64,000 nucleotides of DNA from NCBI GenBank assembly GCA_037042915.1, contig CM073199.1:2294001-2358000 (forward strand). The letters are read 5' to 3'. The translations under genes were made by a program, and so were the position numbers. The notes under the pieces were generated by a model. It made no database searches. It was not told the DNA's origin and saw only the letters and a list, made by a program, of their open reading frames with translations. Source of the DNA: Auricularia sp. M13. Its lineage: Eukaryota > Basidiomycota > Agaricomycetes > Auriculariales > Auriculariaceae. This document shows, piece by piece, positions 29,486 to 41,299 of this stretch (position 1 is the stretch's first letter; every line of letters begins with the position of its first letter).

Positions 29486-30345
29486 GCCGCTGGGGAGTTC
29501 TCGCAGAAATCGCTACCGATAACGGCGCGGACATCATGAAGGCAGTCGATTATCTCAGTGAGAAACACGGGATCCGTCATATTCGCATATCGGCGTATAA
29601 TTCGAGAGCGAATGGCATAGTCGAGTGCAAGCACTTTGATGTGCGCGAATCACTCATGAAGGCGTGTGGTACTGAACCACAGAAGTGGGCCTCTAAGGCA
29701 CACTCGGTCTTCTGGGCGGAACGCGTAACAGTCAAGAAGCACCTCGGAATGTCACCGTATCGAATGGTACACGGATGCGAGCCCGTGCTCCCTCTCGATT
29801 TTGAACAGGCAACCTGACTTGTCCCGCCAATGCAACCCCCAATGCCAATGGAGGAGCTTATTGCAACACAGGCGCGTCAGCTGGAGAAACAAGATGAGGA
29901 CATTGCTGCGATGAGGGAACGAGTGCGGCAGTTCCGCGCGAAAGCGGCTGAGCGTATGCTCAAAAGCTATCACGGACTCAAGGCACCGGACAACATTGCG
30001 CCAGGCACGCTCGTACTGGTCAAGAACTTGAGGATTGAGCTAGAACATAATTGGAAACCAAAGCCGAGATGGCTAGGACCGTTTATTGTGCTCAGGAGGA
30101 GACATTCGGGAGGATCGTACATTTGCGCGGAACTCGACTGTGCAGTAATTGTGGATCGAATTGCGGCAGCACGTGTACGCCTCTATCACGCTCGTGCAAA
30201 CGTGCGTTACAACGTCAAGTAAATTGTGGAGAACACGCTGCAATACGTTTGGGAGCGGGCGAACACGCCGCAGCCAGTCGACGATGAAGAAGACGAAATC
30301 GAGCTCGACGCCGACAACGGGACCAACAACAATTGACGAAGTTCA
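29486..30345 (+). pseudogene. Gypsy integrase C-terminal remnant
   Basis: Begins inside the integrase core with CRWGVLAEIATDNGADI (second catalytic Asp), then HIRISAYNSRANGIVECKHF (catalytic Glu), WAERVTVKKHLGMSPYRMVH, and after an in-frame TGA at about 29815 the C-terminal domain with KPRWLGPFIVLRRR near 30060. A second stop (TAA, about 30220) is followed by more in-frame acidic sequence. The RT, RNase H and first integrase Asp are missing on the left, where the LINE lies. The element is dead. Confidence 0.8.
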
Positions 30346-30604
30346 TCCATGCCAACACTCTCAGCTCAGCAAAGATATTTATTTTCGACTTTTGTTACAC
30401 TCAGTAAGTAGTTCCGGAGCCTTTTTGCTCTCATTTTTGCGTTTCAGACTTCAAGTTCACTCTGTACAACAAACACGACAAGTTCAATGAGATTGCGGGC
30501 GACTTTGGTCGCGAACGAGTACAAAAAGAGGCGCAGAGGCCAATTCGGCGAAAACGGCATACGAGACGCCACATGCGGAGCGCGAGGAGCTACCTACGGA
30601 ACAC
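30346..30604 (+). other. Possible spliced exon remnant
   Basis: A GTAAGT (30391) to TTTCAG (30449) intron-like unit is followed by an open segment reading FKFTLYNKHDKFNEIAGDFG. No family recognised; it could be a gene fragment or chance. Confidence 0.2.
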
Positions 30605-31790
30605 TCAAGAAGCCTTGTTCAACGGCCGCGAGGGCGCCTTCGGGGTCGCCAAGGGGGCGAGCTCATCGACGAGCTCCCCGTCGGCGTCAGCCTCAGTGCT
30701 GGCGGCAATGGCGCGCTCCCGCGCGATCTTCGCGTGGAGTTCCTTCATCTCCTGCGCGAACCTGGGCAAGGTGGCACGGATCTCCGACAAGTCAAGTTCA
30801 AGGGCATTGAGGTGCGTCGAGTGTTCCGTGAGGAAAGCGAAGGGCATCATGAGAGCGTTGACGAGCTCCTCGTTGCGCTTGAAGAAGTGCTTAAGCAGAG
30901 ACTCGAAGTCGAGGTAGCCTACGTTGCGCGCGAGGCTCTCCTGAGACGAGGGCGACACCCTATACGGCACGAACTTCTCGCCGCGCAGGAACGGCGGCGC
31001 GAGGAGGTTGGGGTTAGAGTCCGAGTCCGTCTTCGTGCGCTTGCGAGGAGAGAGCGCGGACGAACCCGCGATCGGCGACGAGTCGCGCTTTCGCTTCTGC
31101 AACGTGTGATTAGTGGGAACTCGGAACGCGGGAAAATCGAGAACATACCGAGGCGCCCTCAACGTACTTGTCACCGTCCTTGGGCTCCGGCGTGGGCGTG
31201 TGCTCGGCATCCTCGTCGCAGAGCGTGAAGCAGACGCGCTTGGAACCATGGCTGAGCCAGCAGGCGTAGCAGGCCTTGGTGTCACCCCACTGGAGGCAGT
31301 TGCGCCACTGGAAGTTGGGTGTGACCTGGGAGCGACCATCCCCCAAGCCGCGGCACCACTCGCAGGGGAATGCAGACATGATGGTCGTCGACGTGTGCGA
31401 GTAGAACACGAGCACGAGGAGCTTCTTCTCGTTGGGGAACTGGCGCAGTGGGGAAGGCATCTCGTCGAGCTCGACCCCGAGGCTACCGTACAGCGAACAG
31501 ATCGTGAGCAACGCATTGCGGTGCGCCGAGCCAAAATCGAAAGTATATGACCCAAGATCGAAGAGGCGATTCGCTTGCCGCTTCCAGTGATTGTTGGCGC
31601 GAGATGGCAGCGAGCTGAGCATGTTGCGTGGCGATAGCCTCGTCGATTTCGCGATGACGCTCGACAGCTCGGCAGGCGATGTGGGCAAAAGACAGGAACG
31701 TCGGGAAGACGTAGACCTGAGAGAGGGAGGTATTGACAAAAGACTGCATGAGGAATGCGGGTTGGAGGACACGACTTCGCATCTCAAGGA
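30605..31790 (-). CDS. Unrecognised intron-containing gene with Cys-rich domain
   Basis: Read from about 31790 to the stop at 30605. A clean 52-nt intron lies at 31097-31148 (GTATGT donor, TTGCAG acceptor) with phase kept: ...DKYVEGAS then KRKRDSSPIAGSS. The central exon (about 31590-31149) has a Cys pattern EWC-x14-NC-x7-CYAC-x9-CF-x2-C that could bind zinc. The C-terminal exon has a KRKR nuclear-localisation-like motif, then a long helical region (ALELDLSEIRATLPRFAQEM) likely to be a coiled coil. A further upstream exon with a coiled-coil segment (EIDEAIATQHAQLAAI) is likely at 31780-31600. Function unknown. It lies between a Gypsy remnant and an LTR-like stretch, so it may be host-derived or carried by a retroelement. 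Confidence 0.5.
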
Positions 31791-31894
31791 ATTTTTATGA
31801 CGACGCGATTTGGCGGAACCCTGATGCTTCGCAATTTGATGCACAGGGACGTGCACATTCAAAGTACCCCGCGGATGATCGGGCAGAAATCGAC

Positions 31895-32538
31895 ACGCCT
31901 GAAAAATCACGTCCCTTTCAAGATATAGGCGACCTAGCAAGACGCAATACAAACTCAAATACAGTACTACAACACATCCCGACAACGACCAAGACCGCAA
32001 ATCATCAAGAACAGCATCCCGAAATGGAACACGCGACGCACACCGGCAAGACCCGACATTTCCCCAGCCTGGACAACTTGGCGACAACGACTCGGCGACC
32101 ACAACCCCCTCTATTGGACCTCAAGCACGACTCCCGGATTTGCCTTTCGAGACTCCCAGAGTATGCGCGAAGGACGAACGATCTGTCTCAAGAGCAGGCG
32201 AGCATGTCCCGAGTTCACCTCCCGAAAGTGCCCCAGCACCCGACCGCGTGTTACTCCGGCAAAGATACCACGGCCACGAGGGTGCGCAGTCGCCCTGGCT
32301 GCGAAGGAATATCCTCGACGCCGCCGTCCTCGGTTCCAAGAGATCACCAGCACCTGAGAACAATCCTGACTCATTCACCCAAAAATCGTTATCAGCACCT
32401 GCGCATTCGCGAACACGTCACCAGCTGCGATCTCGGACCATATCCAGGCCAGGGTCTAGGGCATCCTCCCTCTCTACTGTCCCTGAGCATGTGCACCCTG
32501 AGAAACCGGGGAAATGCGGAACACGAAACCCGTACTAG
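31895..32538 (+). CDS. Low-confidence open frame, Pro/Ser/Arg-rich
   Basis: Open from about 31885 to a TAG at 32536, first ATG at 32140. Composition is disordered (VPSSPPESAPAPDRVLLRQR). Two other frames are also open, so coding is uncertain. It could be the end of a retroelement gag or extra ORF, since a purine run and an LTR-like segment follow. Confidence 0.2.
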
Positions 32539-32546
32539 GGGAATCC

Positions 32547-33520
32547 TGTCATCGTGATTGCAGTGCACTTTCCCACGGTCTATGGCGTCATCCAAACGGC
32601 AGGGCAGACCGCAGCACACTTGTGGACGATCAGTAGTCTTTCCTCAGAGCCAACTCTGAATCACACACTCGCGGGATCAGCCTCTCATTGGCTCCTGAGA
32701 ACGGATTGCGCAACCCGCAGGCGCGCGCAGTCCGCATGTGACGATAGGGAACTCTTCCTATCGCATGGGCATTATCGGTACAGCTCGGAATATGGTCTTG
32801 ATTGGCTTGGCATTCTTCTGTATAAAACGCGATAGGTAGTTAGGTAGTTTTCCCTCAGCACAGCGGCTCATGAGCATCCGGCTCACCAGTAGTTCAGTAT
32901 CGCGCACTCCGGCGCTCAGTTCTCGTACTCGCACCCGTCCTCCGTTCTAGTCCATACGCAATTGAAGTCTCAGTCACCCTCTGCCATCTCCGTTGGCCTC
33001 AAGTCCCGTTTTCCCTCCCTCAGTGCGTAGTCACAACCTCTGTGATTGCACACCATTTTCCCCCTTCTCCCACCACGTCTTCTCCATCCGAACCGTGCTA
33101 CTTCTGTTCATCGCGTTCGCACGCAGTCATAGACCGCCAGTGCAGTGACAAAGAAAAGACGCACTCCCGTCTCACAATCCTCCCATCCACCCCTCTCCCA
33201 GAAACGACTCTTCGAGAGTAGTCTCTAGCTCTCCGAATACGAACTCGGGTTATACCTCGTATTCGTGATTCTCTCTCGGGTTTTGATCATACACACTCGA
33301 GACCCCCATTCCCACTTCTGCTCTACCTCTATATCTATTCTCTCGTGTGTTGGGTATACTCCACCCACCCACCCTTTTGATCTGCGGCTCCTCCCTACTC
33401 CTGTATTCATTGTCTTAGTCCCTACTCCTGTATTCATTGTCTTAGTCCTTCCTGGCTGTTCAGCTGTCTGTTCAGCGCGTAGGTCATATCCCGAGCCGAA
33501 CAGTCTGAGGCATACAACCC
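32547..33520 (+). repeat. LTR-like or promoter region
   Basis: A CTAGGGGAATCC purine run precedes TGTCATCGTG at 32547. A TATAAAACGCGATAG box at 32821 is followed by pyrimidine-rich sequence, and GGCATACA ends near 33518. A 27-bp unit CTACTCCTGTATTCATTGTC... is duplicated in tandem at 33398-33451. No second copy of the LTR is visible, so solo-LTR status is inferred. Confidence 0.3.
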
Positions 33521-34037
33521 TGGCCAAATCTCAGTCCGGGGGAAAACAGTACGCCGATTGTATGTAGCGGTGATCGAACGCTCGGCAAAGCAGCGTAAAA
33601 CCCGCGGACGAACGGACAGAGCTTGCGATGGCCGTGATGACCGCAACAGACATCACGGTGTGCATTGCTGTCTTCTATGGGCCCCGTCTTCTATGCTTCC
33701 CTCAGTACTCAGTAACTAACTGCGAAGTGCAGGTGCGTGCGTGCTGCAGGTTGAGGTGGCATCGGTGAGTCCTTTCTTGACGCCTTCCATGTAACATCGG
33801 CTGACTGACTATGCTCACTTTCAGGGAGCTCACTTCCACAGTCGAGCACCTGCAACCGAACACAGTGTACTTTGGTGCTATTACACAATAAATAACAGGT
33901 GATTCCTTACGAAGTGCAAATGAACAAGAAAAAGAAATTCCTATAAATTTACTGCGCCCGCTTGGAACGGCGCAAGACTGAGCCTCCCTGCTCCTCTGCC
34001 ACATCGTACCTCCATCCGCATCCCACTGGCTCGCCAC
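33521..34037. other. Intergenic, nothing recognised
   Basis: No ORF, repeat or RNA gene seen between the LTR-like stretch and the minus-strand gene ending at 34038. Confidence 0.35.
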
Positions 34038-36348
34038 TCATTTGTCTGCAGACACGCGTTTGCGCTTCATTGGCAAGGCAGCAGGCAAGGGAGGTGCCAG
34101 TGAAGGGGATATGCTAGCCGTTGCTGTGGCTGAAGTAGCAGCAGAACTTCGGGCCTCCATGGTGTGTGCCCTCTCTGGGTCTTCCACAAGCTCAGGCGCC
34201 TCATCAGTGTCCTCCACCGTTGGCGGCGTCTCAAATGAGACGTGAAATCCGCCGAGCCCCTTCTTGCAGTTGCGGTACTGCTGGATGATCCTGTCATACT
34301 GCCCAAACCCATCCTTTCCCATGCGCGCGCGAGCAAGGTTGTCGATCTGCTCAAACTCTTCATCTGTTAGTTTCTGACGCAAAACTCCCAGCTGGTCACA
34401 GGCAAACTCGAGTAATTTGCGGGTGGCGCCGACATATCTCTTGGCGAGCTTGTAAAGGTGCTGGGTCTTGACCAGCTCCTTATCTGCCCTTACTACCAGA
34501 ATGCTGATACCAGCCATCAGCCTCACTGTGAAGAAGTTGGGAGCTAGCTCCAAGTACGCACACTGCTGTTGGACCAAGATCCAAAGGCACTGCATACCCG
34601 CAATACTCCAGTGGTCCAATCGTGACTTTGTTCGTCTCAAGGATGACATGCTTGTATAGTTTTGCGTTATGAATATGTTTGGCTGTTCTGTAAAGTTCGT
34701 TCCAGTCAGCTGAGTCTCACAACTGAAATGAAAGTTGTACTCGACTCACATCAGCCCCAGCCAACTGAAATGAAAGTTGTACTCGACTCACGTCAGCCCC
34801 AGCCGCAGGTGAGGCTTCAAAGCAGCCCAGACAGGATTTTTCTCCCTATCTGGCATGGCCTGGAAATGGAACACCGGCCTTTTCCAGGACCGTGCCTGCA
34901 TTGGAAGTGAGAGTCGGTTGTATGTGCCAATCGAGCTGACTTTCTTCTTCTGATCAAAGTTGAGTCCTAGTACCAGTTGATGAGCCACCGCAAGCAACCA
35001 CATGAAGCTCTTACCCCAGCGGTACGCCTTGGAGACAGGATCATCGTGCGTCAACCGGACAAGCCCGTCAAGTAGGGGCGAGTCCTCACCAAAGATAAGG
35101 TGAATGCACGCGCTTTCGGAATGCCACCGCAATGTAGGTTGGTTTGAACGAGTCAACTGGCACTGGCATGTCAGGAGGCACACCACCGCGACTGTGGCCC
35201 TCAATGTATTTCTAAATCAATTATTATCTTTGCCACATATCATCCGTCTCCTTCCACACACCTGACAATCATCAATCAACTTCCCGTGGCGCGGAAAGAC
35301 CTTGACATTTGGCTTTTGGTACACATTGAGGTACTCCTCCGCGAAGTCTATGCGCTGCTTTGACGTCGGCGCAATAATGGTGTTGTACGCCACAATGGTC
35401 GAGTGCTGGTTCTTCATCGTCAGGGCGACGACATCCTTCCAGTAGTGGCGCTTACAGCGCCAGATGAAGATGTACATAGTAGGCCTCGAGCAGGCGCGGG
35501 AACTGTGTTGGATCTGTTATCAACTCCCAGACAGTTATCCAAGGAGGAAGACCTAGATGTTGTCCTTTTAATGGAGCGCAGGATACACAAAGCAGAGCAC
35601 ATGCCTGCTCTGAACCACAGCTTGTCGGCAATGAACATCCCTACGCTGGGGAAGCAGATCGTGAGTAGGGTGATGGTGCGTATGGCGTAGATAGCTATAA
35701 GGTCCTTTGTGGCCTGCATCATGCGACCTGCATCATGCGACCTTTGCCGGAGCCGGAGGGTCCACGGACAATCTCAATGAGCCGTCCGGCCAAGCTGTGC
35801 CAGGTCTCTGGTGTCGCCAGTACCTCGGCCTCCACATCCCATCCAGGAAAAATTTCTGGGCTGGGCTCTGGCCTCTCCTGACACCACTTTGGCTTGCCAG
35901 AGTCAGTATGCAGCAGCAGACGCACACACATCCTTGGCTTACTCACCTGGCCAAGCAGATCCATACTTGTAAAGGCGATGACATATTTTGAAAACCCGAG
36001 CACCATTAAGATGTGGTAGTTGCGGGACTGTAGTGCAATGTCAGGGCGACTACTGGGATAAGTCAAGTCACTAACCTCAATACTAATGTCCCGCACCCTC
36101 GCTTTCCAGACATCCTTCGGGTAGATTTGAATGCAGGTATGGGTGAGGTAGTGCATCTATGTATATGCATATGATTTAGTGTTGAGCAAGATCACACAGA
36201 AAATGGACCGTACGTCGAGATAAGCCACCGTAAAGTAGAATACAGTCATGACCCGGTCCTTGGCACAGACCCAGTCCTTGACACATGTCCGAGTTTCTGG
36301 CCGCAATTTCTCATATAAATTTTCAAAACCAACTGCATAAAATACCAT
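34038..36348 (-). CDS. Unrecognised multi-exon gene
   Basis: Read from ATG 36348 to the stop at 34038. Several consecutive introns have good sites: after FYFTVAYLD (GTACGG...ATACATAG), after VRDISIE (GTTAGT...CTACAG), after SMDLLGQ (GTGAGT...GTCAG), after KLIDDCQ (GTGTGT...TTTAG) and after HSPYLW (GTGAGG...CCAAG). Exon text includes YPKDVWKARVRDISIE, RNYHILMVLGFSKYVIAFTS, IFIWRCKRHYWKDVVALTMK, RWGKSFMWLLAVAHQLVLGL and a last exon ending in an acidic and Ala/Pro tail with KRKRVS. Hydrophobic stretches could be membrane segments but are short. I recognise no family. The regular introns and steady coding quality argue for a real gene. The middle (35480-35720) is less clear and may hold an error or decay. 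Confidence 0.5.
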
Positions 36349-36581
36349 TGTGTTTCCAAATGACTTCAGAGGATTATCAGGATGTGTGGACTTGCCGGTG
36401 TTGTGCAGCAGGCCTCAGAGGTGGCTAAACCTGCATTTTTTGGCATCCTCCTAAGCTGCATCACCTCTGACCGTCTATCCCTGAGGTATTGAGGTATTAT
36501 AACTCTTTCATACTTGATATATACTGCTATCCAAGCTTCTCAAATTTACCTGGGGGTATGGGTGTCTGAGGTGACGAGGAA
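36349..36581. promoter_or_regulatory. Short divergent intergenic region
   Basis: Separates the minus-strand gene (start 36348) from the plus-strand gene (start 36582). No individual element was identified. Confidence 0.3.
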
Positions 36582-37071
36582 ATGCATGATCCTGCTCGTC
36601 GGAGTTCTGGACCAACTTCTCTTCGTCCGAAAAGTCAGTCCTCTCACAGAACTCGAGGGTTTGAATTTGCACACCCCGAATATCGATACCTGGACTTGAT
36701 GGCCACTCAAATCGACCCTAAACACGATGGAAAAGGCTGCCAACCAGCTGTGCAAGGTGAGTACTTCCCCGACAGCTGCCAGCCTAGCTTCAACACAATA
36801 CACAGGGCAGGAGCCATCCATTGTTAATTATGAACAGTGGAAGGAGCTTGTCTTTGAGCCTCATGCTGTCCAGAGCTCCCGTCAGTCGGCAGTGCTTCTT
36901 GTTGTGGATGCACATACCGAGGAGCCGCTCGTCACCCCGTATGGTCCAGCTCGGACTATTGCTCAAGATCGGCTGGAATATGGAAGGGTACAGTACCCCA
37001 GTGCTATTCAGGGTAACTCTAGCCCGAAGAAGGATGAGAAAGATTTAGCAGAGGGCCAGAACAATATGTAG
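36582..37071 (+). CDS. Unrecognised two-exon gene, about 147 aa
   Basis: Exon 1 is 36582-36756 and exon 2 is 36806-37071, separated by a 49-nt intron (GTGAGTACTT ... ATACACAG) in phase 1. The spliced frame reads GFEFAHPEYRYLDLMATQID, then GQEPSIVNYEQWKELVFEPH and ends with a charged tail (KKDEKDLAEGQNNM). No domain is recognised and no signal peptide or membrane segment is present. It is transcribed away from the 34-36 kb gene. The start could lie in an earlier exon. Confidence 0.45.
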
Positions 37072-37328
37072 CACTGTTACCTCGCCCATGGCAGCCTTAT
37101 GACATCACTGAGCGCTAGGATTTTTGCATAATTCAATTGATTCATGAGATAGAATGCTTCCTTAATTTTTTTGTATATTTCAGAAATTGATTTTGCCTTC
37201 AAAGTGACGATGAGCAGGCACAGTTCGGAAGGACCGGATCGAGCCGGAATTCGTGTGCCCGTGTCATCTCCGCTGCTCTTCTGCTTCCTGCATCTGCCAC
37301 ACACTTCTCTTGCCCTGTACATCACCCG

Positions 37329-39513
37329 CTCATCCAATGGTGGCCCGGGCAAAGTCTAAAGAGGAGAAGAAGCACGTTGCACGCGTTGATTCTGGGGACC
37401 GCCGCTGCTGTTGCCGGTTACACTGCTGACCGGGACGCTTATACCGGCCCCACACGCCATGGGCATGGTGCTCGGGCCTTTTCTAAGGAGCAGGGTGTTT
37501 CCCATCGCACTGTGGCTCGCTGGTACAACGGTGGTCGCTCTATGTCCGATTTTAATGCTTCCAAGCGGAAGCTGACCCAGGCCGAGGAGGAACAGCTTCT
37601 ACAGTTTGCACTCGTCTCTGCCGACCGGGGATTTGGATTTGACATCTCTGGTCTGCATGGTGTGGCCACTGCTCTTCTGACTGCCTGTGATCCTGGTGCT
37701 TCTCTTGGTCACAACTTCATTGACCGCTTCATTGCTCGCCAACCCGATATCAAGGGTCACTGGTCTCGCTCACTGGCCAAAGTCCGCGCTAATGCAGCCA
37801 ATCACGAGAACATTTCGCACTTCTATGACCAGGTTGTCTGGAAGTTTGTCTACGAGCCTGCCGATGGGGATCCAGTCCCCCCCGAACGATTGTACACCAG
37901 CGACGAGATCGGTGTCTCCAAGGGATTCCACACCCGCACTCGCATTCTGGGCCGCTCGAGTGCCAAGATGGCGTACCAGCAGGGCGTTGAGGACCGGGAG
38001 AATATCACGGTCCTGCCAACAATTTGTGCCGATGGTACCTACCTTCCGCCGCTCTACATCTTTGCAGGGCAGCGCATCCAGGGCAAATGGCGGCGCAACA
38101 ATGTCCTCAACGCTGCATTCGCTGTCTCTCCAACTGGGTGGACTGACAACGAACTTGCCCTGTGGTGGCTGACCAACATCTTCGAACCGCAGACGCGGGA
38201 CAAGGCCAATGGCAAGACACGAGTTCTCTTCCTCGACGGCCATGGGTCACATCTGAGCCTTCCTTTCCTTCAGTTTGCCAGGCAGCACAACATCTGCGTG
38301 CTCTGCTACCCACCACACACCACACACCTTCTCCAAGGGCTTGACGTTGTCGCATTCGCACAGCTCAAGCGGATCTACGCCCAGGAGGTCTTGTCCTTTG
38401 AGGAGACGCATGGGGGCAACGGGCTCAGGAAATGCGACTTTGCGCAGGTGCAATGCTCCTGTTGATTTATATTCGGCCACTTACATTGTCTAGGTATTTG
38501 GCACAGCTGTACAGCGTGCATTCACGCCGGAGACCATCAAGGCTGCCTTCAGCGTCACCGGCATTTATCCTTTTAACCGCGATGCCATATCAGCGAGCAA
38601 AATGCGCCCCAGTGAAGCTGCTTCACTTCATCATACGTTCCCGTTGGAGCAGCCAAGTCCTGTTCGCCGTGTCATGGCCTCGCAGAGCCATCTTGCGCGC
38701 CCTACCACTCCATCCACCGATGACACCCCATCTACCTCATCTACACCGCTTATGATTGATCCCGTTCTGCGCGACGATGCTCCCCCAGTCACACCGCGTC
38801 GCTTTCGACTGCCAGATCCCGGGGATTTTACACCCGGATCCCATTGGCGCACCCTCGAAGCATCACTTACCAACTCTGCGACGGCATCGGTTCTGGTCTC
38901 TGATGCACGCATCACCTCTGCTCAAGTAGCTGCGCTCAACCACTCCCCGATCGTTGAGCACGTGCCCCGTCCTGTGCTTCCCGACTGGACTCTGCTTCAG
39001 AACCCCGAGGCGACGTACGACGAGATCCGGGACGCCTTCGCTGCAGCTCAGAAGCTCTGCATGGTGCAGCAGGGCATCATGGAGAGCAGCAACGCTACCA
39101 TGGTGATTCAGAATCTTGTTATTAAGAAGCTGAATGTCTCGTTGCACGGCAAGGAGCAACGGGACAAGGACAAGACACGCTCCCACTTTCCCAAGGGACT
39201 TGGTCGAGCAGTGACCCATGACGGGCTCGGAAAGGAGATTGAGGAGGAAGAGCAGCGCAGGAAGGTCGAGTTGGATGGCAAGGAAAGGCGGAAGGCTCGA
39301 AAGGCGGCGAACAAGAAGGCAAAGGAGGAGGCCGAAGCAAAGTGGAAGGTAATGAAGGCCGCACATGAGGTTGCAACACAGGCCTGGAAGCTGGAGTGCG
39401 AGGGGAAGGCCAAAAAGGAATGGCCACCTCGCCCAAAGATTGGCAAGAAGCCACAGCCCGAGAAAATTGTCTCTTCAGATGAAGAGAGCAGCGGTGACGA
39501 GGACATGGATTAA
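37329..39513 (+). CDS. pogo-family transposase (DDE_1), one intron
   Basis: Coding 37377-38447 joined to 38494-39513 across a 46-nt intron (GTGCAA...GTCTAG, phase 0), about 696 residues. The N-terminal helix-turn-helix region includes GVSHRTVARWYNGGRS and LTQAEEEQLLQFAL. The DDE core shows TSDEIGVSKG (first Asp), VLFLDGHGSHLSL (second Asp) and CYPPHTTHLLQGLDVVAFAQLKR (third Asp). After the intron VFGTAVQRAFTPETIKAAF and GIYPFNRDA match the usual pogo C-terminal part; a Lys/Glu-rich coiled tail ends SSDEESSGDEDMD. A likely true start MVARAKSKEEKKHVARVDSG at about 37329 is in another frame, so either a small intron or a one-base frameshift separates it. It cuts and pastes at TA sites. Catalytic residues are intact. 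Terminal repeats were not located. Confidence 0.85.
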
Positions 39514-39813
39514 TAAGCCGCAATTTTGATGTATATCGGTTGCATAGTGATCCCACACCCAGTAGCAGACAAATTATGAAGCAGAATGTTGATTAGAGCC
39601 TTGGATGGCGTGTGCGGCGACGCACGACGAGCCGCGACGAAAGACCGGCGGCAAATATCGGAGCGGGTCAAGGACCGGGAACGACCAGTTTGGCACCATT
39701 TCAGCAGAATATTCGCTGAGCCCGTGCAATTTCTTCATCTCCCTTGAGAAATATTTTAGAGTATCTTAAGACATATATATAGCAATCTATGACGAAATAT
39801 CTACAAGGGAAAG
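39514..39813. other. Non-coding, nothing recognised
   Basis: Probable 3' end of the pogo element. No inverted terminus identified. Confidence 0.3.
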
Positions 39814-40231
39814 CTACAGGAGAGCTGTGGATTTTGAAATGTGTTTGAGCGGGCCAAGGACTGGGTCATGACTGTACCAGAGACCTGGAGTAGAGGTAGA
39901 CGTTGCGCATCTTGAAGCCGTCCAAGTTCTGGCCTGATGTGCGCATTGGTGGCCAGAGCGGAAGGCAATCGTTACCTCACCTGGGGCTCCAGTCGTGTGA
40001 TAATGGTACCACCCACCCATTCTGGACGATCCTATGCTTCGCCCAGCTCGGACTGCTGTGTTCGTCTTTGGTAAGGTCTCCGGCTATCCATAGGAGTTGC
40101 CAGCCCCTGTCGGCTGGGTCCCAAAAAGTGTGGTCCGGCCGTGCATCACCCTTCTTGTAGAAGCTGAGTCGCCTGAGGACATGCGTCAGGTGCTCATATG
40201 ACGCTATGACCTCGCCGCCTTCTGGACTCAT
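39814..40231 (-). pseudogene. Unrecognised gene fragment
   Basis: A minus-strand segment reading VIASYEHLTHVLRRLSFYKK and GWQLLWIAGDLTKDEHSSPS up to DWSP, where a CAG/GTGAGG donor occurs at about 39990. A downstream exon could start at about 39943. Coding quality is good but no domain was identified, and both ends are open, so a truncated gene seems likely. Confidence 0.35.
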
Positions 40232-40675
40232 GAAATGTCGCTTGTTTGAAAGACTAAGAGTAAGTAGTGTTCACCACGGGTTATTCAAAAATAATTCGAT
40301 TGAAAAATTCATCTCACCAGTAGTATTGAATAGAACTAAATTTTTAGCGGCCTATATCATAGAGGGGACTGGGAGGCTCATCCTGAGCACTTGATGGTCA
40401 CGCAGTGCTGTCATGATGCAAATGCAGATGCCAAACAATGGGGCGGATCTGTCAAACAGCGGAATTCACCCGGAAAAAAGGTGTTCAGGTATTGCTCTAT
40501 ATCTCCGTCAATTCTGCACAAAACAGCTCATTAAAAACGCCAATTTATAGCCTGAGGTCTCATGTACAAACAGGTTAGTGACAACCCGGATCCAGTGTCA
40601 ACCGTTGGATCAACAAAAGGCAAACGGGTTTGCCTGTTTTGTCGGGTTTACCCGTGCCGATCACTAAGAGTAAGT
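40232..40675. other. Non-coding, nothing recognised
   Basis: AT-richer than its neighbours. No ORF or RNA gene seen. Confidence 0.3.
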
Positions 40676-41100
40676 GATTAAAAGAGTTGTACACTTGGCC
40701 GAGTATCCTGCTTATGTAATATCTCTGATGCTTATGAACAAATTAGAAAGCAAGGTTAGCTTGGATGGAAGGCACTGCGCTTGGATGGACACCTTTTGGC
40801 TTGGAGGGTGGGCGCTTATTTTTAGGATGGAAGCATTCTGTCTTGGATGGAAGCTTTCTGGCTTGATGGATGGGCGCTTATTTTGGGATGGAAGTGCGCT
40901 GCCTTGGAGGGTGGGCACTTATTTTGGGGTGGACAGGCGCTGCCTTGGATGGAAGCATTTCCCAGTCTGGATGACCACACTCAGTTTGGGATGGAACTCA
41001 TTTCTTGGATGGAAGGCTCTCAGAATTTGAAGGATGTTCTCAGACAGAGGAGGATACCTCTTTTTGGAGGTTTTTTTTTAATGTGCAGAATAAGGAGAAT
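40676..41100 (+). repeat. Dispersed repeat, copy 2
   Basis: Same head (GAGTTGTACACTTGG), internal GGATGGAAGC units and T-run tail (AATGTGCAGAATAAGGAG) as 9800-10205, with one extra internal unit. It ends just downstream of the truncated hAT gene. Confidence 0.75.
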
Positions 41101-41299
41101 AGAAGAATGGTCTGCCAGTGCTTCGCCAAGGTTATCTCGTGGGAGCGAACGAGCAGGTGTGAAGTAGGGGGTACAGCGGATTTGTGCAACAGCAGCGTGT
41201 GAAGTCACGCGCAAACTCAGCTCCGGGTACTGCCACAAGTTGTCCTTGTGTTTTTTCTTCTGCTTGCTCTTTCACCGCCAACGCGACGTCTGCCGCCTG

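Noticed and set aside
31733-32557. 274-codon plus-strand gene
   Set aside because: Two overlapping frames are equally open; the alternative frame has better composition, and neither has a recognised motif.
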